From positions 1 to 64,000 of the forward strand of contig NZ_PXYK01000013.1 in assembly GCF_003012745.1 (NCBI RefSeq): a stretch of 64,000 nt of DNA. Reading direction: 5' to 3'. How positions within the stretch are numbered: the first letter of the stretch is position 1; each line of letters begins with the position of its first letter. The notes under the pieces were generated by a model, which made no database searches, had not been told where the DNA came from, and worked only from the letters and a program-made list of their open reading frames with translations. Both the position numbers and the translations under genes were made by a program. This stretch comes from Kumtagia ephedrae (GTDB taxonomy: Bacteria > Pseudomonadota > Alphaproteobacteria > Rhizobiales > Rhizobiaceae). Below, in pieces: positions 1 through 9,872 of the stretch.

Positions 1-155
1 ACCGGAAAATTCCGCCGCTTCGGGCCACCGAGGCCGAAGCAAACCAACACCCATACACCAAACGCCGGCAGCCAAAGTGTCAACCATGTGCCCGGTCCAT
101 AATGTCAAGCATCTGATCGGTTGCACAGGGGTGGGGGTACAAGTCGAGCACATCA

Positions 156-1034
156 TCAGGCCGCGCTCTCCGTGTCGCGGGCCCAGGTGCCGGTGGCGGG
201 ATCGAAGCTGCCGGAAAACTCCCATTCGGCCGGGCCGGTCAGCACGACATGGTCGTCGCCGCGCCATTCCACCGAAAGCGGCCCGCCCGGCGCGATGATG
301 GAAACCTGGCGTCCGGTCCTGCGGGTGCGCGCAGCCGCGACGGCGGCAGCGCAGGCGGCCGAACCGCAGGCCTTGGTCAGCCCGGCGCCGCGCTCCCAGG
401 TGCGGATGGTGAGCTGGTCCGCCCCGGTGACCCCTGCGATGGTGATGTTGGCGCGCTCGGGAAAGACCGGGTGGTTTTCGAGCAGCGGGCCGAAGCGGTC
501 GAGCTCGTAGGACCAGACGTCGCGATCGACCCAGAAGATGGCGTGCGGGTTGCCCATCGACACAACCGAGGGCGAATGCAGCACCGGCGCGTCGATAGGC
601 CCGATCTGCAGCTCGATGGCACGGGTGTCGCGGAATTCCTCCGCCAGCGGAATCTCCCGCCAGCCGAATTTCGGCCTGCCCATGTCGACCGAAATGGTGC
701 CGTCGGCATGCTCCTCGGCGTTGAGGATGCCCGCCACCGTCTCGAAGGTGAACATTTTTCGGCCGGTCTCGGCGGCGAGCGCCTGCACCACGCAGCGCAT
801 GCCGTTGCCGCAGGCCTGGGCCGACGAGCCGTCGGAGTTGAGGATGTCGACGAACCAGTCGGTGCCGGGCGTGCGCGCGTCGTGGATCGCCATGATCTGG
901 TCGAATTTCGTCGCCGGATCGGCGTTGAGCGCCACCGCCGCGGTTGCCGTCACCCGGTCGGCGCGCGAACGCATGTCGGCAACGATGATCTCGTTGCCGA
1001 GCCCGTTCATCTTGGCGAAGGGTGCGCGCGCCAT
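156..1034 (-). CDS. dapF: diaminopimelate epimerase
   Basis: DapF interconverts LL- and meso-diaminopimelate, the last epimerisation before meso-DAP enters lysine and peptidoglycan synthesis in the cytoplasm. The 292-aa product has the normal family length. It opens with the FxKMNGLGN substrate-binding stretch near residue 7. Both catalytic cysteines are visible: C75 in ACGNGMRC and C223 in KACGSAAC, the acid/base pair of this cofactor-independent racemase fold. The ATG at 1034 directly precedes the conserved N-terminus. The gene is monocistronic here. The 155 bases beyond its stop, to the window edge, hold nothing I recognise. Identification is secure. Confidence 0.96.
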   Translation of the reverse strand: MARAPFAKMNGLGNEIIVADMRSRADRVTATAAVALNADPATKFDQIMAIHDARTPGTDWFVDILNSDGSSAQACGNGMRCVVQALAAETGRKMFTFETVAGILNAEEHADGTISVDMGRPKFGWREIPLAEEFRDTRAIELQIGPIDAPVLHSPSVVSMGNPHAIFWVDRDVWSYELDRFGPLLENHPVFPERANITIAGVTGADQLTIRTWERGAGLTKACGSAACAAAVAAARTRRTGRQVSIIAPGGPLSVEWRGDDHVVLTGPAEWEFSGSFDPATGTWARDTESAA

Positions 1035-1115
1035 GGGTTCAAACGTCTCGTCTGCGGTTGGCGCCTATATGGCGGAAAGCCGTGCGAATTACCAGTGCGC
1101 CGGGGGTTCCCGCGC

Positions 1116-1277
1116 TCAGGCGATGGCGATGACGCCGAGGATGACCAGCAGGAACAGGATGAGCACGATGGCGATCAGGATGCGCGCGCCCGTCGCCGCC
1201 GCGCCGGCCAGCGTGTGGAAGCCGAGCAGGCTGGCCACCGCCGCGACCACCAGGAGAATGAGAATCCATTTGATCAT
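1116..1277 (-). CDS. DUF1328 (YtjA-type) small membrane protein, 53 aa
   Basis: A 53-codon gene beginning MIKWILILLVVAAVASLLGF. It has two hydrophobic helices (about residues 4-20 and 32-52) joined by a short Gly/Ala turn, AGAAATGAR. This is the full architecture of the DUF1328/YtjA family of inner-membrane proteins common in rhizobia. Its function is unknown, although members are often stress-induced. The start is fixed by a strong GGAGGC Shine-Dalgarno 7 bases upstream. It lies upstream of dapF on the same strand with an 81-base gap, and divergent to omp19. It is short enough to be missed by automatic length cut-offs. Confidence 0.88.
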   Translation of the reverse strand: MIKWILILLVVAAVASLLGFHTLAGAAATGARILIAIVLILFLLVILGVIAIA

Positions 1278-1501
1278 GAAAGATGCCTCCGCTCGGGAGC
1301 ATCAACGGACGGCGCCGAAGCTTTGTTCCCGCCGCGGTCCCGCCCCTCGCCCGCGGCGGCGGCATTGCGACATTATTGCAACGAATCCTCTCGGAAACCG
1401 TATGTTAATCACGACCGGTTGAAATTCCGCCCAATTATCGCTTCAGCAATGGCGGCTTCTGTGATCGGGTGATGCGGTCGAGATTCCGCAGGAGGTCGGG
1501 A

Positions 1502-2050
1502 ATGACTTTTTCAAGGACAGGCGTCCTGTTGGCGGCGTTTGCGGCGCTGGCGCTGAGCGGATGCCAGAGCTCGCGCCTATCATCGCCCGTCGATACCCGG
1601 CCCGAGCCGCTGCCGGCCGCGCCGTCCGGCTCCGTCACCTCCGGCTCGCTGCCGCCGCCCTCGGCCCCAACCAATCCGGCGCAGTTCCCGACGGCGCCGA
1701 CGACGACACCGCCCGCCCAGACGGCGGCCGCCACCCCGGCCGCTCCCGCCGCGCCGCCCGCCAACGCGCCCGACCTGACGCCGTCCACCGTCGGCGGCGT
1801 CTGGAACGTCGCCGTCTCCGGCCAGAGCTGCAAGATCGCCACATCGCAGACGAAGTTCGGCTCCGGCTTCCGCGCCGGGCCGCTGCGCTGCCCTGCCCCG
1901 GTCGACGGGGTGAAGTCGTGGAACGTCGCCGGCAAGCAGCTGTCGCTCTACGACGAGAACGGCGGCGTCATGGCCAGGCTCTATTCCTCGGGCAGCGAAA
2001 AATTCGACGGCCAGACCGAAAGCGGCGTGCCGATCTCGCTCAGCCGCTGA
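1502..2050 (+). CDS. omp19: outer-membrane lipoprotein Omp19 (AprI/Inh protease-inhibitor fold)
   Basis: A 182-aa lipoprotein with an N-terminal signal ending in the lipobox LALSGC (Cys at about residue 21). A Pro/Ala/Thr-rich flexible linker follows (about 25-85). The C-terminal domain contains SCKIATSQTKFGSGFRAGPL and ends FDGQTESG...LSR, closely matching Brucella Omp19. That family has the eight-stranded beta-barrel of AprI/Inh metalloprotease inhibitors. Brucella Omp19 inhibits host proteases; protease inhibition here is inference. I chose ATG 1502 because GGAGG lies 6 bases upstream and the signal peptide starts there; an in-frame ATG at 1469 would add a charged extension. zapE follows after 24 bases. 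Confidence 0.9.
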   Translation: MTFSRTGVLLAAFAALALSGCQSSRLSSPVDTRPEPLPAAPSGSVTSGSLPPPSAPTNPAQFPTAPTTTPPAQTAAATPAAPAAPPANAPDLTPSTVGGVWNVAVSGQSCKIATSQTKFGSGFRAGPLRCPAPVDGVKSWNVAGKQLSLYDENGGVMARLYSSGSEKFDGQTESGVPISLSR

Positions 2051-2074
2051 TCCAGAATACCCCAGGACCACACC

Positions 2075-3265
2075 ATGCACCTGCGCGACGGCATCCAGGC
2101 GCATGTCACGGTGCGGCAGCGCTACGACCATCTGGTCGACACCGGCGCGGTGACGCGCGATCCGGCACAGGAGCGCATCGTCAAGGCGCTCGACCGCCTG
2201 CTCGACGCGCTCGGCGCCAGGCGGCTCGCCCGCAAGTCGAGCGCGCTCGGCTGGCTGTTCGCCAGGAAGCCGGAAGCCTCCGGCGTCAAGGGGCTCTACA
2301 TCCATGGCGGCGTCGGCCGCGGCAAGACCATGCTGATGGACCTGTTCTTCGCGCTGGTGCCGATGCGCCGCAAGCGCCGGGTGCATTTCAACGACTTCAT
2401 GGCCGAGGTGCACGACCGCATCCAAAAACACCGGCAAGCGCGCAAGGAAGGCAAGGTCCGCGAATACGATCCGATCCCGCCGGTGGCGCGCGCGATCGCC
2501 GACGAGACCCAGCTTCTGTGCTTCGACGAGTTCACCGTCACCGACATCGCCGACGCCATGGTGCTGTCGCGGCTGTTCTCGGCCCTGTTTTCCAACGGCG
2601 TCGTGCTGGTCGCCACCTCCAACGTCGCCCCGGACGACCTCTACCGCGACGGCCTGAACCGTGCGCTGTTCCTGCCCTTCATCGACATCCTGAAGCGGCA
2701 TGCCGACGTGGCGAGCCTTGATTCCGACACCGACTACCGCATGGAAAAGCTCAACCGCATGCCCGTCTACGTCACCCCGCTCGGGCCTGAGGCGGACCGC
2801 CTGATGGACGAGGCATGGGAGGCGATGACGCATGGCCGGCGCGCCGCGCCCGACAGCATCGCGCTCAAGGGCCGCGAGATCCCCGTGCCGGCGGCGAGTG
2901 GCGAGGCCGCCCGCTTCAGCTTCGCCGATCTCTGCGAAAATCCGCTGGGCGCCCGCGACTACCTCGCCATCGCCGCGCGCTATTCCACCATCTTCATCGA
3001 CCGCATCCCGGTGCTCGACCCCACCCTGCGCAACCCGACCAAGCGCTTGATTCTGCTGATCGACACGCTGTACGACCGGCGCATCCGCCTGGTCCTCAGC
3101 GCCGCCGCCTCGCCCGACGAGCTCTATGCCGGCCGTCCGGGCGTGACCGAAGCCTTCGAGTTCGACCGCACGGCCTCGCGCCTGATCGAGATGCAGAGCA
3201 GGGACTGGCTGCGGGACTGGGCGGAGCGGCACACCGGCGCGGGACTGCAGGCGGCGGCGAGCTGA
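2075..3265 (+). CDS. zapE: cell division protein ZapE (AFG1-like ATPase)
   Basis: A 396-aa P-loop ATPase of the AFG1/ZapE family, which in E. coli acts at the constricting Z-ring and in mitochondria in protein quality control. Walker A is GGVGRGKT (residues 78-85) and Walker B is LLCFDEF (about 147-153), followed by TVTDIADAM. The sensor-like VATSNVAPDDLYRDGLNR and RLIEMQS near the end are typical of the family. Length is normal. It starts 24 bases after omp19, probably as a co-transcribed gene. A 79-bp palindromic repeat begins 10 bases after the stop codon. Function in division is inferred from homology. Confidence 0.92.
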   Translation: MHLRDGIQAHVTVRQRYDHLVDTGAVTRDPAQERIVKALDRLLDALGARRLARKSSALGWLFARKPEASGVKGLYIHGGVGRGKTMLMDLFFALVPMRRKRRVHFNDFMAEVHDRIQKHRQARKEGKVREYDPIPPVARAIADETQLLCFDEFTVTDIADAMVLSRLFSALFSNGVVLVATSNVAPDDLYRDGLNRALFLPFIDILKRHADVASLDSDTDYRMEKLNRMPVYVTPLGPEADRLMDEAWEAMTHGRRAAPDSIALKGREIPVPAASGEAARFSFADLCENPLGARDYLAIAARYSTIFIDRIPVLDPTLRNPTKRLILLIDTLYDRRIRLVLSAAASPDELYAGRPGVTEAFEFDRTASRLIEMQSRDWLRDWAERHTGAGLQAAAS

Positions 3266-3275
3266 CGCAAGCGCC

Positions 3276-3354
3276 GGGGACAGTTTACTTTTTTCGGCCC
3301 GCGCGGCATCTGAACCGCCGCGGCCTTTCTGCCGAAAGAAAGTAAACTGTCCCC
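3276..3354. repeat. 79-bp palindromic repeat, copy 1
   Basis: Perfect 16-bp terminal inverted repeats, GGGGACAGTTTACTTT and its complement, bound a 79-bp element. Inward of these come TTTCGGCCCGCG on one side and CTGCCGAAAG on the other. A second copy of exactly the same length lies at 22897-22975 in inverted orientation, with the same subterminal bases but a different centre. The element folds into one long hairpin with a one-base bulge. It could act as a terminator for zapE, but the T-tract is internal. The design resembles REP-type or palindromic-element families mobilised in trans; that is inference. Confidence 0.85.
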
Positions 3355-3500
3355 TCCAGCCCGGCTCCCTAACTCGGGTAGCAATACGTGTCGACCTTCA
3401 CTGTCGCCCTCGACAAACTCAGGGCGACACCCCTCCCGCGACCGACGGCTATCGCATTCCACCCCGCAATGGGCGGGCGGCCCCATTCCGAAGTGGCAGG

Positions 3501-3757
3501 TTCTTCATCGGCTTTGGCTTTCACCACCTCCGAGGCCTGGATTCCCGACACTCTCCGCTCGCTATCGCTCGCTCACGAGGTCGGGAATGACGACAGTTAT
3601 GGTCTGCTTCAGCCAATCGCCGACGTTGACGACCGGCGGAAGGACGCTGACGATTATCGCAGGCATCAATCGATGTCGTCATTCCCGACCTCGTGAGCGA
3701 GCGGAGAGTGTCGGGAATCCAGGCCTCGGAGGTGGCGAAGCCAAAGCCGATGAAGAA
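3501..3757. repeat. Composite inverted repeat, family 1 (arms 3501-3594 and 3675-3757)
   Basis: Two inverted arms of 94 and 83 bases are nearly identical when complemented. They differ by a 10-base insertion (a duplicated ATCGCTCGCT segment) and a small change near 3520. Each arm carries the recognisable TTCCCGACACTCTCCGC and CACGAGGTCGGGAATGACG strings. The 80-base loop contains GCCAATCGCCGACGTTGA at 3612-3629, a core shared with other repeats in this window. Apart from this element and the 79-bp palindrome, the whole stretch 3266-3850 shows no credible gene; ORFs there are read-through of the repeats. Confidence 0.85.
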
Positions 3758-3850
3758 AACCTATTCGGCGGCGCCGCAAAGCCAGTTTCGAGCTGCGTCG
3801 AGGGAGCCGACAAGTATTTCCAATCCGAGTCGTTACCTTCGAACAACCCG

Positions 3851-4279
3851 TCAAAGCTCGTAGACATACATCACAAAATCCTGCGCCGGCTCTGCCGTCT
3901 CGGGCCGCGTCTCATAGAACCGCCGCGCCGGAACATTGTCCGGCTCGGTCCCGACCCACGCCTCCTCGCAGCCGAGCGAGCGGCCGATGGCGAAAAGCTC
4001 GTCGAGCATCCGGCGGGCGATGCCCTGCCGCTGCCGGGCCGGCGCGACGCCGACCTCGTCGACATAAAGCTCGGTCGGCTTGTCGGGGTGGCGATGCACG
4101 ACGCCCGCCGCCTGGCCGACGATGACGCCGTCGTCGAGCGCCACGATCATGATGTGCCCGGGCCCGGCGAGATAGGCCGACAGCCGGCCGGGCCTCACCG
4201 GCGCGTCGAAAACGTCGGCGGCGATCCGCTCGAACAGCGCCTCGTCGCCAGGATGCACCTGCCTGATCTCGACCGGCAT
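3851..4279 (-). CDS. GNAT-family N-acetyltransferase
   Basis: A 142-aa single-domain GNAT enzyme, transferring acetyl from acetyl-CoA to an unknown amine. Motif A is VDEVGVAPARQRQGIARRML (about residues 73-92), the Q/R-x-x-G-x-G/A acetyl-CoA pyrophosphate loop. A C-terminal FYETRP-type tail follows. The overall pattern (LDDGVIVGQAAG, ELYVDEVGV, AWVGTEPDN) resembles aminoglycoside 3-N-acetyltransferase-like GNATs, but substrate cannot be assigned. It is divergent from mdh across a 207-base intergenic region with operator-like palindromes. The ATG at 4279 precedes the typical IRQVHPGDE first strand. Confidence 0.85.
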   Translation of the reverse strand: MPVEIRQVHPGDEALFERIAADVFDAPVRPGRLSAYLAGPGHIMIVALDDGVIVGQAAGVVHRHPDKPTELYVDEVGVAPARQRQGIARRMLDELFAIGRSLGCEEAWVGTEPDNVPARRFYETRPETAEPAQDFVMYVYEL

Positions 4280-4311
4280 GACCGCTCCTCCGCCGCGCGG
4301 TGGTTATAGTT

Positions 4312-4376
4312 TTGACGTTTACGTAAATACCAATCAATCTAACCGATTGAAAGTATTGGGCTCAAAATAATCGGTT
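4312..4376. promoter_or_regulatory. Candidate operator region between GNAT gene and mdh
   Basis: The AT-rich divergent region holds TTTGACGTTTACGTAAAT, containing the perfect 10-bp palindrome TTTACGTAAA (4318-4327). It also holds a separate inverted repeat AACCGATT / AATCGGTT (4341-4348 and 4369-4376, 20 bases apart). The first resembles the TTGACGTTTACGTAAA sites I associate with MerR-family LiuR-type regulators in alphaproteobacteria. That match is from memory and untested. Either site could control mdh or the divergent acetyltransferase. Confidence 0.35.
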
Positions 4377-4378
4377 GA

Positions 4379-5452
<1,074 letters not shown>

Positions 5453-5457
5453 GCAAC

Positions 5458-6005
5458 ATGCGCTTCTCCAAGGTCTTTCCAGTTGCGTTTGCAGTGTTCG
5501 CTTTAGCGAGCGGGTACGCATTTGCAGGAAAGGGCCAGGAGGATTGTAAGTCGTATAATAAATGGGAAGAAGGCCGGATAGCGACTGGCTCCGCTCAATA
5601 CAGAAGCGGCGAAAAGCTCGTTGATTCCGGGAATGTTTCCAAGGATTTTCGGTCCCTACTCGTACGCATTACAGAGATCGATCCTGTTTACCGCAGCTTT
5701 CGGGTAGGCGATGTCAAAGTGAAAGTTTCCTTTTCGCTGCGCCCCAACGACGAACTCCCGGTAGAGATGGAAGTCGCTGGTCATGTAGAAGGTGCGACCT
5801 TCCAATTCGCCGACTCCTCAAAGCCAGCCCGTGAAGCAGGCCACGTTATTGTTTGCGGCAACCAGGACAAAGGCTTCACGATTGCCATCGACGAGAAGTT
5901 GATACAGCACCGCCCCTTTTTGACGAAAATCGCGACACAGTTCCTGAAGTCCGACAAGATTGTCGTGGCTGGCACAAAAATCTGGCCGAGAGAGGATTCT
6001 CAGCA

Positions 6006-6009
<4 letters not shown>
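5458..6009 (+). CDS. Putative secreted protein of unknown function, inserted between mdh and sucC
   Basis: I do not recognise this 183-aa product. It begins [24 protein letters not shown], a clear Sec signal peptide with an AFA-G cleavage site. The mature part is mixed alpha/beta without repeats and has two cysteines. Base composition is unlike its neighbours: the line 5521-5580 has only 27 G+C of 60, and A/T-ending codons are frequent. The stop overlaps the sucC start in ATGA, so its ribosomes would feed sucC translation. It starts 6 bases after mdh. This looks like a recent acquisition set precisely into the operon; function is unknown. Confidence 0.75.
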
Positions 6010-7199
<1,190 letters not shown>

Positions 7200-7202
7200 G
7201 CG

Positions 7203-7484
7203 GTGACGGTTGAGCCGAGCACCATCAGCCTCGCTGTTGGGCTGTTCCTGATGGGATGCCTCGGCTTCGCAGTGCGATATCTCATGCGTCGAGCGCAAAC
7301 GGCGGTTGCTGGCAAGCTGACGAGTAGAAATGCGTGGAATTCAGACCCCAAACCAAGCGCTGGCGAGGCTGCTGGACGGGCTTGGTTGGTCTGGGCATTT
7401 ACCAACGTTTGGACGGCTATCGGCATGGGTGGATTTGTAGGCGCCGCTGTAGCGTTGCTAATAGCTGCCGTCGGAAAGGTCTGA
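7203..7484 (+). CDS. Small membrane protein of unknown function, 93 aa
   Basis: This ORF starts with GTG 4 bases after the sucC stop. It encodes an N-terminal hydrophobic helix (about residues 8-27) followed by RRAQ, a polar middle, and a second hydrophobic helix (about 66-90, rich in Gly/Ala/Val). I do not recognise a family. Base composition is somewhat lower in GC than sucC. It is the first of five genes that separate sucC from sucD, and tight spacing suggests co-transcription. It may be a real small inner-membrane protein; the start codon and function are uncertain. Confidence 0.6.
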   Translation: MTVEPSTISLAVGLFLMGCLGFAVRYLMRRAQTAVAGKLTSRNAWNSDPKPSAGEAAGRAWLVWAFTNVWTAIGMGGFVGAAVALLIAAVGKV

Positions 7485-7488
7485 GGCC

Positions 7489-7860
7489 ATGCCGCCCCGC
7501 AAGATAAACCTCGTCGAAGCAGCGGACCGGAAGATCGAAAAGGTCTTCGATCCGCACATCGCCGGCGACATTAACGACAGCCAGGCCAAGGTCGCAAAAT
7601 TCGGCAAGAGTTTCGACTGGCACGCGCATGAACATGAAGACGAGGCGTTCCTGGTGCTGCGCGGAAAGATCGCCATCGATTTCCGCGACGGGCCGGTCGA
7701 GCTCGGCGAGGGCGACTTCATCGTGGTGCCGCGCGGCGTCGAGCACCGCCCGCGCTCGCTGACCGAGGAGCCGGTCGTGCTGATGTTCGAGCCGGCGACG
7801 ACGCTGAACACCGGAAATGCCAAGAGTGACCTGACGGTCACCGAGTTGAAGAGACTGTAG
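7489..7860 (+). CDS. cupin-domain protein
   Basis: A 123-aa single cupin barrel. Cupin motif 1 is [16 protein letters not shown] (residues 44-59), giving two His and a Glu as metal ligands. Motif 2, [16 protein letters not shown] (about 72-87), provides the fourth His. Such stand-alone cupins resemble the sugar-isomerase or dioxygenase type, but no substrate can be inferred. It begins 4 bases after the preceding membrane-protein gene and is co-directional with sucC. The following 63 bases carry the toxin-antitoxin promoter and operator, so the operon may be partly re-initiated there. Confidence 0.88.
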   Translation: MPPRKINLVEAADRKIEKVFDPHIAGDINDSQAKVAKFGKSFDWHAHEHEDEAFLVLRGKIAIDFRDGPVELGEGDFIVVPRGVEHRPRSLTEEPVVLMFEPATTLNTGNAKSDLTVTELKRL

Positions 7861-7877
7861 CAGAGATGGACATTTTA

Positions 7878-7914
7878 CACATAATCACACATATACTCCC
7901 TGTGTGATTATGTG
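7878..7914 (+). promoter_or_regulatory. Perfect 14-bp inverted repeat: probable antitoxin operator and promoter
   Basis: CACATAATCACACA (7878-7891) and its exact complement TGTGTGATTATGTG (7901-7914) flank a 9-base spacer that contains TATACT (7892-7897), a good -10 box. The site ends immediately before the GGAGG Shine-Dalgarno of the antitoxin gene. Such a promoter-overlapping dyad is what ribbon-helix-helix antitoxins bind for autorepression. The position and symmetry are seen directly; the repressor identity is inference. Confidence 0.75.
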
Positions 7915-7923
7915 GAGGCGACC

Positions 7924-8238
7924 ATGAAGAATGTGACGTTGGCAATCGATGAGACGCTTCTGGAGCAGGCGCGATCCCTGGCGGAGAAGCGCAAGACCAC
8001 GCTCAACGCGATGGTGCGTTCGCTGTTGGAACATGAAGTCGAGCAAGCCGATCGGATTGCCTGGGCACGCGAGGGCATGCGGCAGTTGATCGAGGAAGCA
8101 AAGGCCGCTGCGGCTAAAGATACTGGCGGCGAACCCTATGTCTGGAATCGAATGGACGCCTATGAAGAACGAGAAAACCGCATACTTTCTCGACTCGAAC
8201 GTCCTGATTTACGCGGCTTCAATGAGGGCGAATCGTGA
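7924..8238 (+). CDS. RHH-type antitoxin, partner of the PIN toxin
   Basis: A 104-aa protein. Its N-terminus MKNVTLAIDETLLEQARSLA with KTTLNAMVRSLLEHEVEQ (residues 1-40) forms a ribbon-helix-helix DNA-binding domain. A charged helix follows, then a C-terminal tail (WNRMDAYEERENRILSRLERPDLRG) expected to wrap the toxin. I chose ATG 7924 because GGAGG lies 5 bases upstream; the in-frame GTG at 7912 falls inside the operator. The 3' end overlaps the toxin gene by 77 bases. It should neutralise the PIN RNase and autorepress at 7878-7914. Confidence 0.82.
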   Translation: MKNVTLAIDETLLEQARSLAEKRKTTLNAMVRSLLEHEVEQADRIAWAREGMRQLIEEAKAAAAKDTGGEPYVWNRMDAYEERENRILSRLERPDLRGFNEGES

Positions 8239-8581
8239 TCCACGACGCTCTCCTGTTGCAGAAACCCTCGTCCTGGGTTCGCTCTTTGCCACGTCCGGCC
8301 AGATCATGGCCGAGTTTACGTCGGTATGCCGTCGTAAATCTCTGCTCACCGATGATGCGCTCGACCGCTGGCTTGTTTTCCTTGGGACATGCCCGTCGGT
8401 CCCGGTCGATGAAATTTACGTGCGTGCCGGCCTCGACTTCGCTCGCCGCTATCGGATCAATTACTACGACGCAGCGCTGCTTGCCGCCGCCGAGCGGCTT
8501 GGCGCGCCGATTTTCTACACCGAAGACCTCAACCACAACCAGGTTTACGGCTCCGTGCGTGCCGTCAATCCATTTGTCTGA
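8162..8581 (+). CDS. PIN-domain ribonuclease toxin (VapC-like)
   Basis: A 139-aa PIN domain. The four acidic metal ligands fit the family: D11 in YFLDSNVLIYA, E51 in MAEFTSV, D103 in NYYDAALLAAA and D122 in FYTEDLNH. VapC-type PIN toxins cleave tRNA or rRNA to arrest growth; the target here is unknown. ATG 8162 starts at the first PIN strand; an upstream in-frame ATG at 8138 would add eight residues. The gene overlaps the antitoxin by at least 77 bases in another frame, much more than the usual 1-4 bases. The pair lies inside the TCA cluster between sucC and sucD. Confidence 0.85.
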   Translation: MKNEKTAYFLDSNVLIYAASMRANRDPRRSPVAETLVLGSLFATSGQIMAEFTSVCRRKSLLTDDALDRWLVFLGTCPSVPVDEIYVRAGLDFARRYRINYYDAALLAAAERLGAPIFYTEDLNHNQVYGSVRAVNPFV

Positions 8582-8592
8582 GGCACGGTGTC

Positions 8593-8934
8593 ATGTCGGA
8601 TGAATCCGTGATTCCGCTGGTGATGACATTATCGATCCTGCTGCCTGTTATTGTATTGCTCGCGATCGCGCTTTCGCCGCGGTTGCGCTATCACGGCCAG
8701 CTAGCATCAATTTTGGCGTTCGCGGCATTGGCGTTCAATGTCCTATCGTGGATCAACGGCCTGTCATCGACTTGTCGGATCAATGAGAGCGAATGCATCG
8801 GCGCTACGGCGGCCGCATTTCTCTTCGTCGTGCCCGCCCTTTTGATCGCATTTTGGTCCACGGGCCTGATCTTGCGTCATCACAGCTTTCGACAATCCGC
8901 GAAGCCGAACCAACAAGTCGCAACCGATATCTGA
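8593..8934 (+). CDS. Small three-helix membrane protein of unknown function
   Basis: A 113-aa protein with three hydrophobic stretches (about residues 8-28, 36-54 and 68-92). Between helices 2 and 3 is a short cysteine-containing loop, [12 protein letters not shown], that could form a disulphide outside the membrane. The C-terminus is polar. I do not recognise a family. It starts 11 bases after the PIN toxin stop and ends 23 bases before sucD, so it completes the inserted block. Its relation to the toxin-antitoxin pair is unknown; immunity or transport roles would be guesses. Confidence 0.6.
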   Translation: MSDESVIPLVMTLSILLPVIVLLAIALSPRLRYHGQLASILAFAALAFNVLSWINGLSSTCRINESECIGATAAAFLFVVPALLIAFWSTGLILRHHSFRQSAKPNQQVATDI

Positions 8935-8957
8935 CGTTCTTGGAGACCTCATTCCCA

Positions 8958-9872
8958 ATGTCCATCCTCATCGACAAGAACACGAAGATCCTCGTGCAGG
9001 GCCTGACCGGCAACACCGGCACGTTCCATACCGAGCAGGCGCTGGCCTATCACGGCACAAAAATGGTCGGCGGCATCAATCCCAAGAAGGGCGGGACCTT
9101 CTGGGACGGCAGCGTGTCGCTGCCGATCTTCGCCACCGTCGCCGAAGGCAAGGAGAAGACCGGCGCCAACGCCTCGGTCGTCTACGTGCCACCTGCGGGC
9201 GCGGCGGCGGCAATCATCGAGGCGATCGAGGCGGAGATCCCGCTGATCGTCTGCATCACCGAGGGCATCCCGGTGCTCGACATGGTCCAGGTCAAGGCAA
9301 AGCTCGACAAGTCGAAGTCGCGCCTGATCGGGCCGAACTGCCCGGGCATCGTCACCCCGGACGAGTGCAAGATCGGCATCATGCCCGGCAACATCTTCCG
9401 CAAGGGTTCTGTGGGCGTTGTCTCGCGCTCGGGAACGCTTACCTATGAAGCGGTGTTCCAGACGACGAACGAAGGGCTCGGCCAGTCGACCGCGGTCGGC
9501 ATCGGCGGCGACCCGGTGAAAGGCACGGAATTCATCGACATCCTCGAGATGTTCCTGGCCGACGACGAGACCAGGTCGATCATCATGATCGGCGAGATCG
9601 GCGGCTCGGCGGAAGAGGACGCGGCGCAGTTCATCAGGGACGAGGCGAAGAAGGGCCGAAGCAAGCCGATGGCGGGCTTCATCGCCGGCCGCACCGCCCC
9701 TCCCGGCCGCACCATGGGCCATGCCGGCGCGGTGATATCCGGCGGCAAAGGCGGCGCGGAAGACAAGATCGCGGCGATGGAGGCGGCGGGCATCCGCGTG
9801 TCTCCCTCGCCGGCCCGCCTCGGCACGACGCTGGTCGAGGCGATTACGGGTGAGAGAGCGAATAGCGAATAG
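8958..9872 (+). CDS. sucD: succinyl-CoA synthetase (ADP-forming), alpha subunit
   Basis: SucD carries the CoA site and the phospho-histidine of succinyl-CoA synthetase. It begins [21 protein letters not shown] (CoA-binding loop), and H255 in [13 protein letters not shown] is the phosphorylated residue. The 304-aa length exceeds the typical 299-300. The extra tail (TGERANSE) is encoded by the first units of a GCGAATAG tandem and inverted repeat that runs past the stop. The ATG at 8958 has a GGAG about 12 bases upstream. It is separated from its partner sucC by five accessory genes, so stoichiometric co-translation may be weakened. Confidence 0.96.
   Translation: MSILIDKNTKILVQGLTGNTGTFHTEQALAYHGTKMVGGINPKKGGTFWDGSVSLPIFATVAEGKEKTGANASVVYVPPAGAAAAIIEAIEAEIPLIVCITEGIPVLDMVQVKAKLDKSKSRLIGPNCPGIVTPDECKIGIMPGNIFRKGSVGVVSRSGTLTYEAVFQTTNEGLGQSTAVGIGGDPVKGTEFIDILEMFLADDETRSIIMIGEIGGSAEEDAAQFIRDEAKKGRSKPMAGFIAGRTAPPGRTMGHAGAVISGGKGGAEDKIAAMEAAGIRVSPSPARLGTTLVEAITGERANSE

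Noticed and set aside
1-155. A gene at the left edge downstream of dapF
   Set aside because: No frame of useful length or recognisable motif is present in either direction.
1580-3232. 550-aa minus-strand ORF opposite omp19 and zapE
   Set aside because: It is the mirror frame of two well-supported genes, rich in His/Arg/Gly/Ala as expected from high-GC antisense frames, with no recognisable domain or ribosome site.
3276-3354. Simple rho-independent terminator for zapE
   Set aside because: The hairpin is far longer than needed, its T-run is inside the stem, and the same element sits inside an ORF elsewhere, so a dispersed repeat is the better description. A termination side effect remains possible.
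3587-4309. 240-aa plus-strand ORF across repeat family 1 and the GNAT gene
   Set aside because: It is a read-through of the repeat and the antisense frame of the GNAT gene, with no domain.
8138-8161. Upstream ATG as the PIN toxin start
   Set aside because: The eight extra residues are outside the PIN fold and increase overlap with the antitoxin; ATG 8162 fits the family N-terminus better, though this is not proved.
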